A stretch of 64,000 nt of DNA from Myotis daubentonii (taxonomy: Eukaryota; Chordata; Mammalia; Chiroptera; Vespertilionidae). How positions within the stretch are numbered: the first letter of the stretch is position 1; every line of letters begins with the position of its first letter. Of this stretch, positions 11,691 through 23,020 are shown in pieces. Position numbers and translations under genes: made by a program. Below the pieces are notes generated by a model, which did not search any database, was not told the origin of the DNA, and worked only from the letters and a program-made list of their open reading frames with translations. The stretch covers positions 87,542,485 to 87,606,484 of the forward strand of contig NC_081847.1 of the NCBI RefSeq assembly GCF_963259705.1. Reading direction: 5' to 3'.

Positions 11691-12179
11691 CAGTGATCAA
11701 CTAGGGATTACAGGAAGGAGATACTATGTAGGTCCTTTAAGTTCATCTATCTCAGTCATTTGCTATATAAATTCCTTCTAGACCAAAGTTTCCTAGCCCA
11801 TATTTATGAACAGAGTTCTCTAGTGAGTACTTTTAATAACTATATATTCCTGAGCCTCGTCTTTGGATAGAGGGGCAGGAACCAGCTTTTCAACATGTTT
11901 CAGGTAATCTTGATATGTCATGCTTAGCATTAATTAATGAGTTTGCACTAGAGAATTCCTATGCAACTTCCTTGGAGCCTTGCCTAACTACTAACTCAAA
12001 GTATGTTCGAATACTTGTAGTGACCACAAAATCATTATATGCCTAGGTCTCCATACTTTTTTAAATGGGCTTGTTTACAACAAATATACCTGTATTAAGT
12101 GAAAATATGTTTTTCTACTCATTGATTTTAATTTTATACTTGGGGTCAGGGAGAAAAAAATCTGATTCCTAATCTATGT

Positions 12180-12900
12180 ATTAGTTCTTCAGCTATTATG
12201 TCTAATGTCAGACACTCCCATTTTACTAATTTCTTGTCTAGAAAATATCCCTAGTTCCTTCAGTCTTTCTTTATGTGACTTGATTTAAAACTGCACATTT
12301 TCTTTGCTCTTCTCTGAATTTTCAGGGGATGTAGTGAGCACTTAGGCTTAACATAAGTCACAGTGGGGAGTCTTCATGGTCTCGTTACCTGTGCAATCTT
12401 GCAGGACTCTCATATCCTTAAAAAGGCCCCATGTGTAGTTTGATGCACTGCCCTCCCTGACTTGAAATTTCTAATAGGGTTTGAACAAGGATCCCCACAT
12501 TTTCATTTTGTACCAGGTCTCAAAAATTATGTGTTCAATTCTGTGTCCCATCTTTCGTATGATAAAATTGTATAATAATTCATTTCTCATGCTCTCTGTA
12601 ACTCATGTAGCCTGAATATCTGTCATCTATGTCTTGGCAACCACACCACTCTTCAGTTTATATCCTACTTACAACCAAATGCACCTCTGAGATATTTTTC
12701 ACTACACACCCAGGTCTCCTTCATGCTGAATTTTTTAAATTGCTATTGGAAACAAATATAAGACATTATATTGACTCCCGTTTAGCATAATCTCTATTTG
12801 GTCCATGGTTCCGGAATATTGACATCTTATTAGCTTCTGATTTCCATCCAACATTTTTGCTGTCCCTCTTAACTACATGTTACCCAAGGAAATTGTAACC
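12180..12900 (+). repeat. Probable ancient LINE remnant (CR1/L3-like?), composite
   Basis: Stretches such as CTAGTTCCTTCAGTCTTTCTT, CTCTTCTCTGAATTTTCAGG and ATCCAACATTTTTGCTGTCCC resemble a very old amniote LINE family as I remember it; 12310-12530 looks like a different old repeat. Assignment is tentative. Confidence 0.3.
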
Positions 12901-13164
12901 CAGTCTTATAAAGATATGGCAAGTATCATAGTAAAAAGCATTCAAATAAATATGAGGAATAATAGATTCAGCTAGTGTGAGCCAATCGGTATGATTGGTT
13001 TAAAGGTATTTAAAGTCTCCAGTTTCTCCTTCTTACCTAAATATACTTTGATAAGTCCGCTTGTCATGGAGAACTGGGATGTAAAACTACTACAGTTTTA
13101 ATGAGGACTTCAGCTGATAGAAGACCTGTTCCTGAAATGATATTGCATTAAAAACTCATCTCAG

Positions 13165-13375
13165 CCCTAACTGGTTTGGCTCAGTGGATAGTGTCAGCCT
13201 GTGGACTCAAGGGTCCCAGGTTCGATTCCGGTCAAGGGCATGTACCTTGGTTGCAGGCACATCCCCAGTAGGGAGTGTGCAGGAGGCAGCTGATCAATGT
13301 TTCTCTCTCATCGATGTTTCTAACTCTCTATCCTTCTCCCTTCCTCTCTGTAAAAAATCAATAAAATATATTTAA
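13165..13375 (+). mobile_element. VES SINE, near full length
   Basis: A box GGCTCAGTGGATAGTG, B box GGTTCGATTCC, GTGCAGGAGGCAGCTGATCA and a tail ending AATCAATAAAATATATTT. Perfect 15-bp duplication AAAAACTCATCTCAG at 13150-13164 and 13376-13390. Confidence 0.92.
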
Positions 13376-13675
13376 AAAAACTCATCTCAGAGGAGTTGTA
13401 ATTATGTAATACAAATATTAAAAATCTAGTGTTCTGTCTACCTTGGCAATGAAGTCCACTTGGCTTAGAGCCCCCTGGTAGCCATTTCCTTTAGTTAATG
13501 CTCTAGTATCTTGTGAGAGAAGTTCTCCTCAGGTGAGGAAGATATGTGAGATATATAAATGCATAACCACTTATAATTAAAATTTCTGAATTAAACAATT
13601 ATTTGCTCATATATGAAGTTCACCCTGTAAAGTTTTAAGAAAAGTAAAATTGTCTAAGTATGATGGTGTTAGTTT

Positions 13676-13762
13676 TTTTTTAAATTACTTATTGTTTAAA
13701 GTATTGCATATGTCTCCCTTTCCCCCCATTGACCTCTCCTCTGCCACTCCTACCCCCAATGA
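13676..13762 (-). mobile_element. L1 3' end fragment, antisense
   Basis: TTATTGTTTAAAGTATTGCATATGTCTCCC is the reverse complement of the bat L1 3' terminus seen at 2793 and 57100. Confidence 0.6.
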
Positions 13763-13997
13763 TGTTGGTTTTTATCTCAGCCATCTTTATGGTCTGGTGA
13801 TGAAATATAGATGAATTTGCTCATCTAATGAGTAAAAGTATTAGGTTGAATTAAGTACTAGTCTGATTAACTGTGGTTAGTCTGATTAATTGGATTTAAA
13901 AATACTTGTTTAATTTAACCATTTCCTAAACTTATCTCATTAATAATTTACTCAGAAATACAGGAGTGAACTTCTCATAAATCAAAAAAACATAACT

Positions 13998-14062
13998 TTA
14001 GCCTGGATGGTGTAGTTCAGTGGTTGAGCATCAACCTAGGAAGCAGGAGGTCCACCTCTGGG
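13998..14062 (+). mobile_element. VES SINE fragment (head only)
   Basis: GCCTGGATGGTGTAGTTCAG and TGGTTGAGCATCAACCTAGG are the tRNA-like head; it stops abruptly at the L2 that follows. Confidence 0.6.
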
Positions 14063-14455
14063 ACTTTGCACTTGCTGTTGGCTCTGCCTGGGGCATCCTT
14101 CCTCAGATATTTTTATGGCTTATACCTACTTCCTACAGATGTGCACTGAAATCTCATATTCTCAATGGGCACCTGTCTGGTCACAATATTTAAAGTAAAG
14201 TTACCTTCTCTAGATACCCCACATTTATTTGCTGCTTTACTTCTCATTATAGCTTTAATATATCTTTACCTCATTATCTTATTTAACAACCAGTATATTT
14301 TACCTCATTATCTTATTATCTCTCTTTTACCAAGCTCTCTCAAAGTGTAAGCCGATAAAGGCAGTTTTATTGTGTGTGTGTGGTGTATCTACTACACCCC
14401 AGCATCTAGAACAGATTCTGGTAAATTTATACTTTTATGAATGAATAATTGAATG
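14063..14455 (+). mobile_element. L2 LINE 3' end
   Basis: GCACTTGCTGTTGGCTCTGC, TTCCTCAGATATTTTTATGGC, then ATCTAGAACAGATTCTGG and AATGAATAATTGAATG follow the order of the L2 3' end. Confidence 0.65.
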
Positions 14456-14571
14456 TGTAGGTATATACACATCTAAGCACAATTCCCATGTGCTTTTCAA
14501 AGTGTCATTTTAACTGCTACCAAGCACTTCTTGAGATCTGTGTTGTGTGGTTCCTTCAGACTATGGAACCG

Positions 14572-15039
14572 TCCTATATAATAAAAGCCTAACATGCTAA
14601 GTGTCTGGTCATCTGTTCAACCAATCAAAGCATAATATACTAATGATATGCTAAGGCCACTCAACCGCTTACTATGATTTGCACTGACCACCATGGGGCA
14701 GATGCCCCAACTGGTAGGTTAGCTTGCTGCTGGGGTCCGGCCCATCAGGACTGAGCCAGATGGACTGGACACACTCTGGAGCCCTCTTGCGGTCCCTCAC
14801 CGGCTGCAACCTCCTGTGCTCTCTCCCCAGCTGCAACCTCCTGTGCTCTCTCCCCAGCTGCAACCTCCTGTGGTCCCTCCCCAGCCCCAATCCTGCACTG
14901 GTGGGGTCCCTCGGCCTGGCCTGCGCCCTCTCACAATCCAGGACCCCTTGGGGGATGTTGGAGAGCCGCTTTCGGCTTGATCCCACAGGCCAGGCTGAGG
15001 AACCACACTGGTGCACGAATTTGTGCACCAGGCCTCTAG
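14572..15039 (+). mobile_element. HeliBat-type Helitron, both ends present (468 bp)
   Basis: 5' end TCCTATATAATAAAAGCC, 3' palindrome GTGCACGAATTTGTGCAC and terminal CTAG at 15036-15039, followed by T. Inside are three consecutive copies of a roughly 27-base unit starting CTGCAACCTCCTGTG (14805-14882). No Rep/helicase, hence non-autonomous; the 108-149 residue open frames over it are incidental. Confidence 0.92.
14805..14882. repeat. Three-copy tandem repeat in HeliBat
   Basis: Three units of about 27 bases, each CTGCAACCTCCTGTGxTCxCTCCCCAG. Confidence 0.85.
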
Positions 15040-15450
15040 TAATAGAATAATTGTCTTTCTTCTTCTTTTTTTTTTTTTTTTTACTTCTGAGCTTAGCCAT
15101 CCCCCTTGCAAAGTGAATCAATATAAATCATTTATACTGTCCCTTCTCTATAGAGGCATTTCACAAATTTACAGATGTCTGCAATAGTGAAGATTAGAGA
15201 GACTTCAGTGATGGGCCATGATATGTCCTTCACTTTAGAGATGATGGGTAAATAATAGATCCAAAGACCATTATCAGTTCATTTCGGCACTGAAAATAGA
15301 ACTAAGGTGCTCCTACCAGTGCAGTGATCTGACTCCAAGTTCTTTCTTGAATCTGCTATCCACAATGAGAAAACATATTCAGTAACAGACTTTTCTAATG
15401 CATACAGCTTTATGTGGGAAAGAAGTTAGGCCAAATGTAAAGTTATGTGG

Positions 15451-15668
15451 TTTTAAAAAATATATTTGTATTGATTTAAGAGAGGAAAGGAGATGGAGAG
15501 AAAAATAGAAACATCAATGATGTGAGAGAATCATTGATTGGCTACCTCCTGCATGTCCCACACTAGGGATCAAGCCTGCAACCCGGGCATGTGCCCTGAC
15601 TGGGAATTGAACTGTGACCTCCTGGTTCATAGGTCAGTGCTCAACCACGGAGCCATGCTGGCTGGGCA
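15451..15668 (-). mobile_element. VES SINE, antisense
   Basis: TTGATTTAAGAGAGGAAAGG, ATCATTGATTGGCTACCTCC and GACCTCCTGGTTCATAGGTC through AGCCATGCTGGCTGGGC are the reverse complement of VES from tail to head. Confidence 0.85.
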
Positions 15669-15674
15669 AAGAGG

Positions 15675-16456
15675 TCAGCAATTTAGCCATAGGACTTTCT
15701 GGGAGAAGAATATTCCAGGCAGAGGAAACAAGCAGAGGCCATCAACAGTCAGTACAAAAGCTCCAAGGTAGAAGCATGATGGTCACATTCAAAGCATAGC
15801 AAGGAGATCAGTGGGTCTGGAGCGGAGTGGGCAGTGGGGAATTCGTAGGGTATAAGCTATGAGTGGAAGGGAAAGCCAGGACATATAGTTGCTTGAAAGC
15901 TCTTGCGAGGACTTTGGATTTTGCATCGTATGAAATGAAAAGCCAAGAGAGGGAGAACCATAATCTGACGTAAGCATATCACTCTGGCTCCTGTGCTGTA
16001 TGTGCGAGGATACAGGAGGGCAGCCATGTAAGCAGGGAGGCCAGTTAAGAATGACAACAATTCACATTAGAGGTGATGAAAGCTCAGACAAAGAAGGTGA
16101 CAGTAGAGGTGGTGAGAGATGGTCACATTCTAGTTATATTTTGAGGTTGGAAGATAGACCCAGCAGGATTTTCTAGCAGATGGGATATGGGGTCTGAGGG
16201 AAAGAGTGGAGGCTATAATGACAGTAACAGTTGGCGAGTCCTGAGAGACGAGAAGAGTGAAATCACTGTCACCCAAGACAGGAGGGATGCTTGCAGAAGC
16301 AGATTCAGGGGACTTTCAGTTGTGTTTGGGTGCAGGATATGCTTGGACATTTAAGTGGAGATGGTACAGTCAGTTAATAAGCCTGGCTTAGGAAGGAGTG
16401 TCTGGGCTGAAAACAAAACTGAAAGAGGCATCAGGTTATGATGGTATTTAAAACCA
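15675..16456 (-). mobile_element. L2 LINE, long antisense segment
   Basis: GAATATTCCAGGCAGAGGAA, GGACTTTGGATTTTGC, CACTCTGGCTCCTGTG and GATGGTATTTAAAACCATGG follow in order the antisense of the L2 ORF2/3' region. Frames are broken. Confidence 0.7.
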
Positions 16457-19400
16457 TGGACAGCAGGAGGTCTCCAAAGCAGTGTCTGAATATAGAACAG
16501 AGTAAGTTCAATGCCTTATCCCTGTGTACCCTCATTAAATGATGTGGAAAGTGAAAAACCTCAAATAGCTTAGAATTGGACTTGATAACTTCTCCTGGCA
16601 TAACAGGGAAGATCTGTTATAAAAATAGTTTGAACTTAGCCAGATCGAAACTACCCTTTAACTACTTTTGTAGCTTGATCTTTTTTAGTTATACCTCTAG
16701 CATAGACTTTCAAAAAAAAAAGTGAGTATGTGTCACTTTACATGACAACTCCCATCACTTTGTGGTGACCACTTGGCATGCTGGGTAACAGAAGAGATGG
16801 AGGCTGAACATGTTTCTTGGGGGAAAGACCCCCGCGATGGAGTAGTGAGGCCTTCCAAGAAAGCAAAACAGGCAATGGTTGGCTTGCACGCCCTGGGTCT
16901 GTTTACCTCAGTCTGTACAAATCTCATAGTCTTGGTTACTTTTTAAACATTTATCACAAAACTTTGTCAGCTTCTAAATTAATTAATTGCAAGTTTGGTA
17001 CACCCAGTCCCCTATTGCACATCAGTAGCAAATAGGAATGCGATCCAGTTATTCCGCTATTACTGTTATGATCATTTCATGGCGAAACTTGCCAAGAATA
17101 ATTAAAAGGTATTTGCAACTTCATTGCTCTTTTATTGGCCATTGCCTTTGCAAACAGAAACTAGTTCTAGCCAAGTGGCACATGTTTCATATACTTTCCC
17201 ATTTTTTGTGTGCTTATAAAATCTTTTCGTTACCAAAGTAGTAAGCAAGTCCAATGGAATTAGTCCCCTGAAAGACAGATGGCAATCCTAAACATTACTA
17301 AATGGGGCTATATTTCTTTCCTAAATTTGTAAACTTATACATAAATGATTTGAAATTACTCTTATATCAGCCATATGTATACTCCTTCTGCCATAGCATA
17401 AAGAATAAATAGCCTCTTGTTTAATAATTATGTGGTATTTTTCATAAAAAGAGACAATCCCAGGTGAGGTTTAAACAGACAAGACATTATGGAATCTAAT
17501 TACTGCTAGAAAGTGTGCCTCAGATTTAATTACACTAAAATAAAACTCATTGTCACGTGGCTTTTACATGCAACTAAGTCCACATTCATTACCTCCATGT
17601 AACAAGTTCACTTCTATGGATACTTGGGATGCATTTTCAAAACAAATACTTCCTAGTTATTACACTGATAAAAGCCATGGTCCTCAAACCCAACCATCTG
17701 TAGGAAAACAGTAATTGACATAAGAGTTCAGGAGATGGGAAAATGAACTAAAATAGTTCATCAACACATTGGGAGAAAGCAGGACTTAAGCTAGAATTTT
17801 GAAGAGGATCTTAGAAGATAGGCCAATTTTGGGGAAATGGGAGGGATGTGTTAAGAGGGTTCTGAGAATGGAAATAGCCTGAGTAAAAATGGTATTGCAC
17901 TTGATTTATTTAACTGAAAGTGACAAGGTTACCCTGGCTCAATCAAGGTGTAAGAATCACATGGGAAAATATATATTGGCTTTTTTTGTGTGAGGTCACT
18001 TTGTGGATTTAAAAGGCAGGAGAAGTTGGTAATCTCCTTAACCATATTCCAGTTCCATAAACACCTTTTATTTAGTAGGAGAAAATATACAACTGGATCC
18101 AACTATCCCATAATATGTGAGACAATGCCTTTGTTTTTAACTGAAGCAAAATTTTCTATTAAATAAGGTGACGGATGTGCCTGTGTATCCATATATGCTC
18201 AAGCACATGTGTTTTGTGTTTGCATGTGTATGTTAGAGTTGTCATCTATCACAATAGAAGGTTACAGCTACCCAACCAGTTAGGCACGGGGAGAGCAAAG
18301 GCTGGATATGGTGAGCTGTGTCACTTTGCTCCTGAGAAATCTTTATCTCCTGTAGTAATCAACACTGACATGCTGTCGTCATGAGTGACAGCTACAGACC
18401 TCTCATGAGAGGAAATGACTGCACGATGAGGCAGACTGATGAGCTGATTGGTGTTTCCTCAGAAACTCAGCTCCTCCCGACCAGCCCTCTCTGACAACAT
18501 TGCCGTGTACTATCAAATATGTATTTAAGGCAATTCAGCGAGGGCGTCTTCACTTAGCAAAATAGGTTATGACTGCTTAGAAACCTATGCCGAGAGCCAG
18601 TTCTAACAGCTCTCTCCCAATTGCAATGCTACCCACCATTCCGAGAACTCTGTACTTTTCTGGAGTGCTTTCCACCTTTAGTTTGGACAACGGTAGCCAT
18701 GATGTTGAGGGTCAGGTTTTACGTCTTATTTATGCATGAAAAATACAATCCGTGGACAAAGCATTGTCCTGAGGGCTGTCTGGCCACGTAAAAGCACAGT
18801 GTCAGGCTCCTAAGTTCATTCCCACCTTTGGACCTCCAGTTGCAGGTACCTTTAACCAGAATGTGGTTCACTTCTTTCTTCCACCAGCAGCTTGGCCCTG
18901 GCCCTGGAAAGTGGGTTTTCAAACTTGAGCAAACGTCACGGTCACCGGCAGGTCACGCTAGACCACAGAGCCCTGGGTTCTACACCCAGGGCTCCTCGTT
19001 TAGTTATTGGGGTGGGCTCTGACTTATGAAGAGTGTTAGTAAATCAGGGAATGCTGATGTTGATGGTGCTGCTGCTCTGGAGATCAGACCCATTTCCCTA
19101 GAAGAAAGACTTTAAGAGAATTCCTGCCTGAAGGGATGGCTTTTTATTGGTTATATTGTGTTGTCCAGACATTCAGTACCTCGATGCCCGCCCCGCCCCG
19201 CCCCCCCCCCCCAAGCTTTCCTGAATCCCAGTCCCACAGACTCTGACATCTGTCTGGGCACAGTTTGCACTTGTACCTGAATAAATGTTTCAGTTCCTGC
19301 TTTGCTTTGGATTTTGTAGCCTCACCTCATGGTCTTTATCCATGAGGCAAACAGGCGATGCTCTAAATAGAGAAATGCTACAATTGCATTTTCGGAGATT

Positions 19401-19761
19401 GGTTTTCTGACTTGCTAGTATCCAGGCACTGATGCAATAACACTGTGCCTAAATCCTAAGTGGCATCAATATTTGTAGAACCATTCTAAATGTAACTTGG
19501 GTCAAACTAATCGGCTTGGTCTGTCTTTTTAATGAATAGTCCAGCTGTCAAAACGGAGATATGTTCATTGTCCTAAAGAAACGATCTTAGATATAAACTG
19601 TGCTGATTAGTCATGATCAGACCGATTCTTGGGATCCTTCTATGGATGACCTGAAAGTAAATAACTAAAAACCTGGCCTACAGCCAATAGAGCAATTGAA
19701 AGCTAAGACGTAAAATACCATCTTCACCCAAACCATGTGCAGTATCCATCTGTGTACTCAG
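16457..19761. other. Repeat-poor intronic DNA
   Basis: About 3.3 kb without a confident element; the stretch 17760-17900 could be a decayed L2. A C-rich run lies at 19190-19213. No exon-like segment with both splice sites. Confidence 0.45.
19190..19213. repeat. C-rich run (CCCCG)n/(C)n
   Basis: CCCGCCCCGCCCCCCCCCCC low-complexity stretch. Confidence 0.85.
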
Positions 19762-20185
19762 AGATATTTATTTAACTCCTACTATGTGCCAAACATGCTT
19801 CAAGAACTGGGTGCACCGCAGTGAACTGGAAATCAACGTCTGCATCTGTGGGACTCACATTCTCCTGGGGAGAGGCGCTGTAAATAAGGAAACAGGTTAA
19901 TAAACCAGTTAACTTCAGACACGTTAGGTGCTGTAAAGGAGCTAAAGCGGGCTAGCATGGTACTGTGGCCGGTGTGTGGAGCTACTTTGGATGGAGAGAT
20001 CTGCCTAAGGCCTTTTTGAGGAGGTGGCGTTTGGGCTGAGACCCGATGATACGCAGCAGTCACCCACCTGTATCTCTGTGTGGCGGTTAGTGGTGAGGTT
20101 TGAAGTGATGGTAGAGGAAAACCTTTCAGGAAGAGGAAGCAGTAAGTTGTAAATGCCATGAGCCTGAAGAGCCCAAGGCCTTGTT
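19762..20185 (-). mobile_element. L2 LINE 3' region, antisense
   Basis: TAACTCCTACTATGTGCCAA is the antisense L2 3' terminus; GGACTCACATTCTCCTGGGG, TTTTTGAGGAGGTGGCGTTT and CAGGAAGAGGAAGCAGTAAG continue in antisense order. Confidence 0.7.
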
Positions 20186-20704
20186 GACCTTGGGGGGTGG
20201 AGGGGCATTTTATTTTCTTCTAAGCACACTGGAAAATGATGGGAAGTTCTGACTTACATTGACCTTGAATTTGCAGCTATAGCTTATTTAACCTCAAGGC
20301 CATTATTTCCTCCTGCAGATCCAGATTTCATACAAGGAATTTGGCTCTTGTCCTAGATACAACCCTATAAAGGCCATTCTGCCTGAGGAAGGAATTGCTA
20401 TCTGCTGATAATAATATAGTGAACTAGGTGGTAGCAGCGGATATAGTGAGAAGTGCTTAGGTTCAGGACCTATTTTGGAGTTGGATCTGAAAAGGCTTGC
20501 TGAGAAATGGATTTAGGAGATATGGTGGATGCTCTTTGTACCCTGTCCAGATACCCTTTGCTAGTTGGAGAGTCATGCTTTTGGGAGTGTTGACTACCAA
20601 GAGCTTATAGTTGTCTCTCTGCCCATCACTCAGTTCCATCTGAGACCACATTTTGCTTTTTGCCATTCTTTATCCATATCCTTTCATCCACCATCTCCCT
20701 ACAG

Positions 20705-20886
20705 CAGTGGGATTCAAAGAATGGTTTTGGGAAAAGTAGCATCAACATTACCTGGAAACATGGAGCTACGACTTCTTAGGTCGCACCCCAGACCTTCTTA
20801 ATTAGAAATTCTGCAGAGGGAGTCCAAGATTCTGTTTTAATAATCCTTGAAGACAATTCTGATGCTGCTCAGGTTGAGAACCACTG
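20705..20886 (+). mobile_element. MER5A-like hAT-Charlie MITE
   Basis: Ends CAGTGGGATTCAAAGAATGG and GAGAACCACTG with the MER5A-like interior (AGCATCAACATTACCTGGAA, TTAGAAATTCTGCAG, TTCTGATGCTGCTCAGG). No clear 8-bp duplication remains, as expected of an old copy. Confidence 0.8.
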
Positions 20887-21120
20887 CAGTAAAGCTCATG
20901 CCCAATAAGTCACTTGAACAATAATCCTTCATGGCCCACCACTAGGAAAGGCACCCAAAGACAGGAAATTAGGGAAAACAGGAATGGAGGGCGATTCCTC
21001 GGTTTTGGCTATGAGCATCCTGACACACTTCGATGAACTGAAGTGGGAAAGACTTAGGGAGAAGCAAGTTTGGAGAAATCAAGCTTTCTATTTTGAACTT
21101 GGTTAAGATTGAGGAATTTG

Positions 21121-21358
21121 CCCTAGCCATTTGGCTGAGTGGTAGAGCATCGGCCTGAGGCCAAAGGGTCCCAGGTTCGATTCCGGTCAAGGGCATGTAC
21201 CTTGGTTGCAGGCTCCTCCCCAATCTGGGCCCTGGTCAGGACTCATGCAGGAGGCAACCAATCGATGTGTTTCTCTCACATCAATGTTTCTCTTTGTCTT
21301 TCCCTCTCTCTCCCACTCTCTCTAAAATCAATGGGAAAATATCATCAGGTGAGGATTA
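21121..21358 (+). mobile_element. VES SINE, palindrome-tail type
   Basis: B box GGTTCGATTCCGG and GTACCTTGGTTGCAGG; the 3' tail includes ATCATCAGGTGAGGAT (21341-21356), the near-palindrome shared with two other copies. Confidence 0.87.
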
Positions 21359-22439
21359 AAAAGAAAAGATTGTGGTACTTATTAGATACCTGAGTGGGAA
21401 TGCCATATTGGTAATTAATGTAAAAGACCAGAATTCATGTGAAAAGTCAGGACTAAAGTCATACATTTTAGAGCCTTCAGTATATGGATAATCAGATCTA
21501 AAAAGAGATCCTGGAGAAATAAAGAAAAGAGGGTAGCAAGAACTTCTCATTTTTGCCTCTAATTTTTGCATGTTTGGAAACTTTACAAAGTACATCGAGG
21601 TGACTTATTTCTCTAAGATTGTATAAAATAATTGCATTGGTTCCAAAAATATGTAGACCAGAACAAATAATAGCTAAATGTACTAAGAATATGAATCTTT
21701 GTACTGTGTCTATGCAAAGGCGTAAATAGATTTTGCTAATTATTAATTAAAGAATTCAAGTCTGATTTGGCTTTAAGGATGTATAACCTGTTTAACCTGC
21801 TAACTAGAGAGGGTTTCTTATGGAAGATAGTTATATGTGCATACATTTGGACACCAAGAGAGCAGAACTTGGTGAGATGTCAAGAAGGCAGTTCTATCCC
21901 TGCATCCAAATGAGAGCTGTGAAACAGAGAAATACAAAGATTGATGTTGGAAGATAGCCTGGAAGTTATAATTTTTTCACAACCATCTATAAAGATAAAA
22001 CTTAATGATCATAAGAAAGTGCTTCATTGTAAAGAAATTTTTATAATTTATACAGTAAAATCATTAAAAGTTAAATTTAAATGTGTCCAATAACTGTGAA
22101 TATCTTAAACACCATTGCTTTCTAACATCATTTCTAAATTTTCCTTTAGTTAAGCATTTAGTAAGATAAAGTAAGTCTCACATAATTTAAAAATACATTA
22201 CACTTTTCATTACTTAATGCCTATTAAAACACCACCCACATTGCACACCTGTTAGCCTCAGTTGCATCAATTGCTTATGATGCAAAATTTAACCCAGTTT
22301 CCAGAAGCAGATTGCTGGAACAGATCTTAACTATTTTTTTTTTTTTTACTATTTAGGGACTAGCATAGGTGAGGCAAAACAAAAAACATGTAAGGGGCAT
22401 CCAGGTTGAATCATCTTCCAGAAGTGATTTTTCTGTGTG
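21359..22439. other. AT-rich intronic DNA
   Basis: No recognised element or exon; T-run near 22329-22346. Confidence 0.5.
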
Positions 22440-22600
22440 GATATGGCCCTGAATAAGAGAATTGATCTCTCTCTGCTCAATTTTCTGGTTTATAAAGTGA
22501 CAATCCTATAGGGATATTGTGAGGACTAAACAGTATAACAGTTGTAAAGCTCATAGAACATTGCTTGGAACAGTGGAAGTCCTCAGAATACCCCTAACTT
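22440..22600 (+). repeat. MIR SINE remnant
   Basis: GGTTTATAAAGTGACAATCC, ATTGTGAGGACTAAACAGTA and AGCTCATAGAACATTGCTTGG match the second half of MIR. Confidence 0.6.
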
Positions 22601-22789
22601 TATATCCAGTGCCACCGATTTCTGAACCACAGGAATGCCCAGTTAGGCAAAGGCATCATTTGATGGACAGTATCTCTCTAAGAAGAACAAACTTTTGTTA
22701 AGACTTTTCTAATAAATATGCCAAGAACCATGATGGAAAATTTAGATCAGTGTTGATATTCCTGTATCATAAAAAAAGAGAAGTATAGC

Positions 22790-23009
22790 CGAAACCGGTT
22801 TGACTCAGTGGATAGAGCGTCGGCCTGCGGACTGAAAGGTCCCAGGTTCGATTCCTGCCAAGGGCATGTACCTGGGTTGCGGGCATATCCCCAGTGGGAG
22901 ATGTGCAGGAGGCAGCTGATCGATGTTTCTCTCTCATCGATGTTTCTGACTCTCTATCTCTCTCCCTTCCTCTCTGTAAAAAATCAATAAAATATATTTT
23001 TTTAAAAAA
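22790..23009 (+). mobile_element. VES SINE, near full length
   Basis: Clear A box (GACTCAGTGGATAGAGCG) and B box (GGTTCGATTCC), CT-rich tail and AATCAATAAAATATATTT. 11-bp duplication AGAAGTATAGC at 22779-22789 and 23010-23020. Confidence 0.92.
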
Positions 23010-23020
23010 AGAAGTATAGC

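Noticed and set aside
13165..13375. tRNA-like A and B boxes, here and in the other VES copies, as tRNA genes
   Set aside because: No cloverleaf or acceptor stem can be completed; these are SINE heads with SINE tails and target duplications.
14672..15121. 149-codon minus frame and 104-108 codon frames at 14724-15111
   Set aside because: They lie over a HeliBat and a poly-T run; the repeated residues come from the tandem DNA unit, not a protein.
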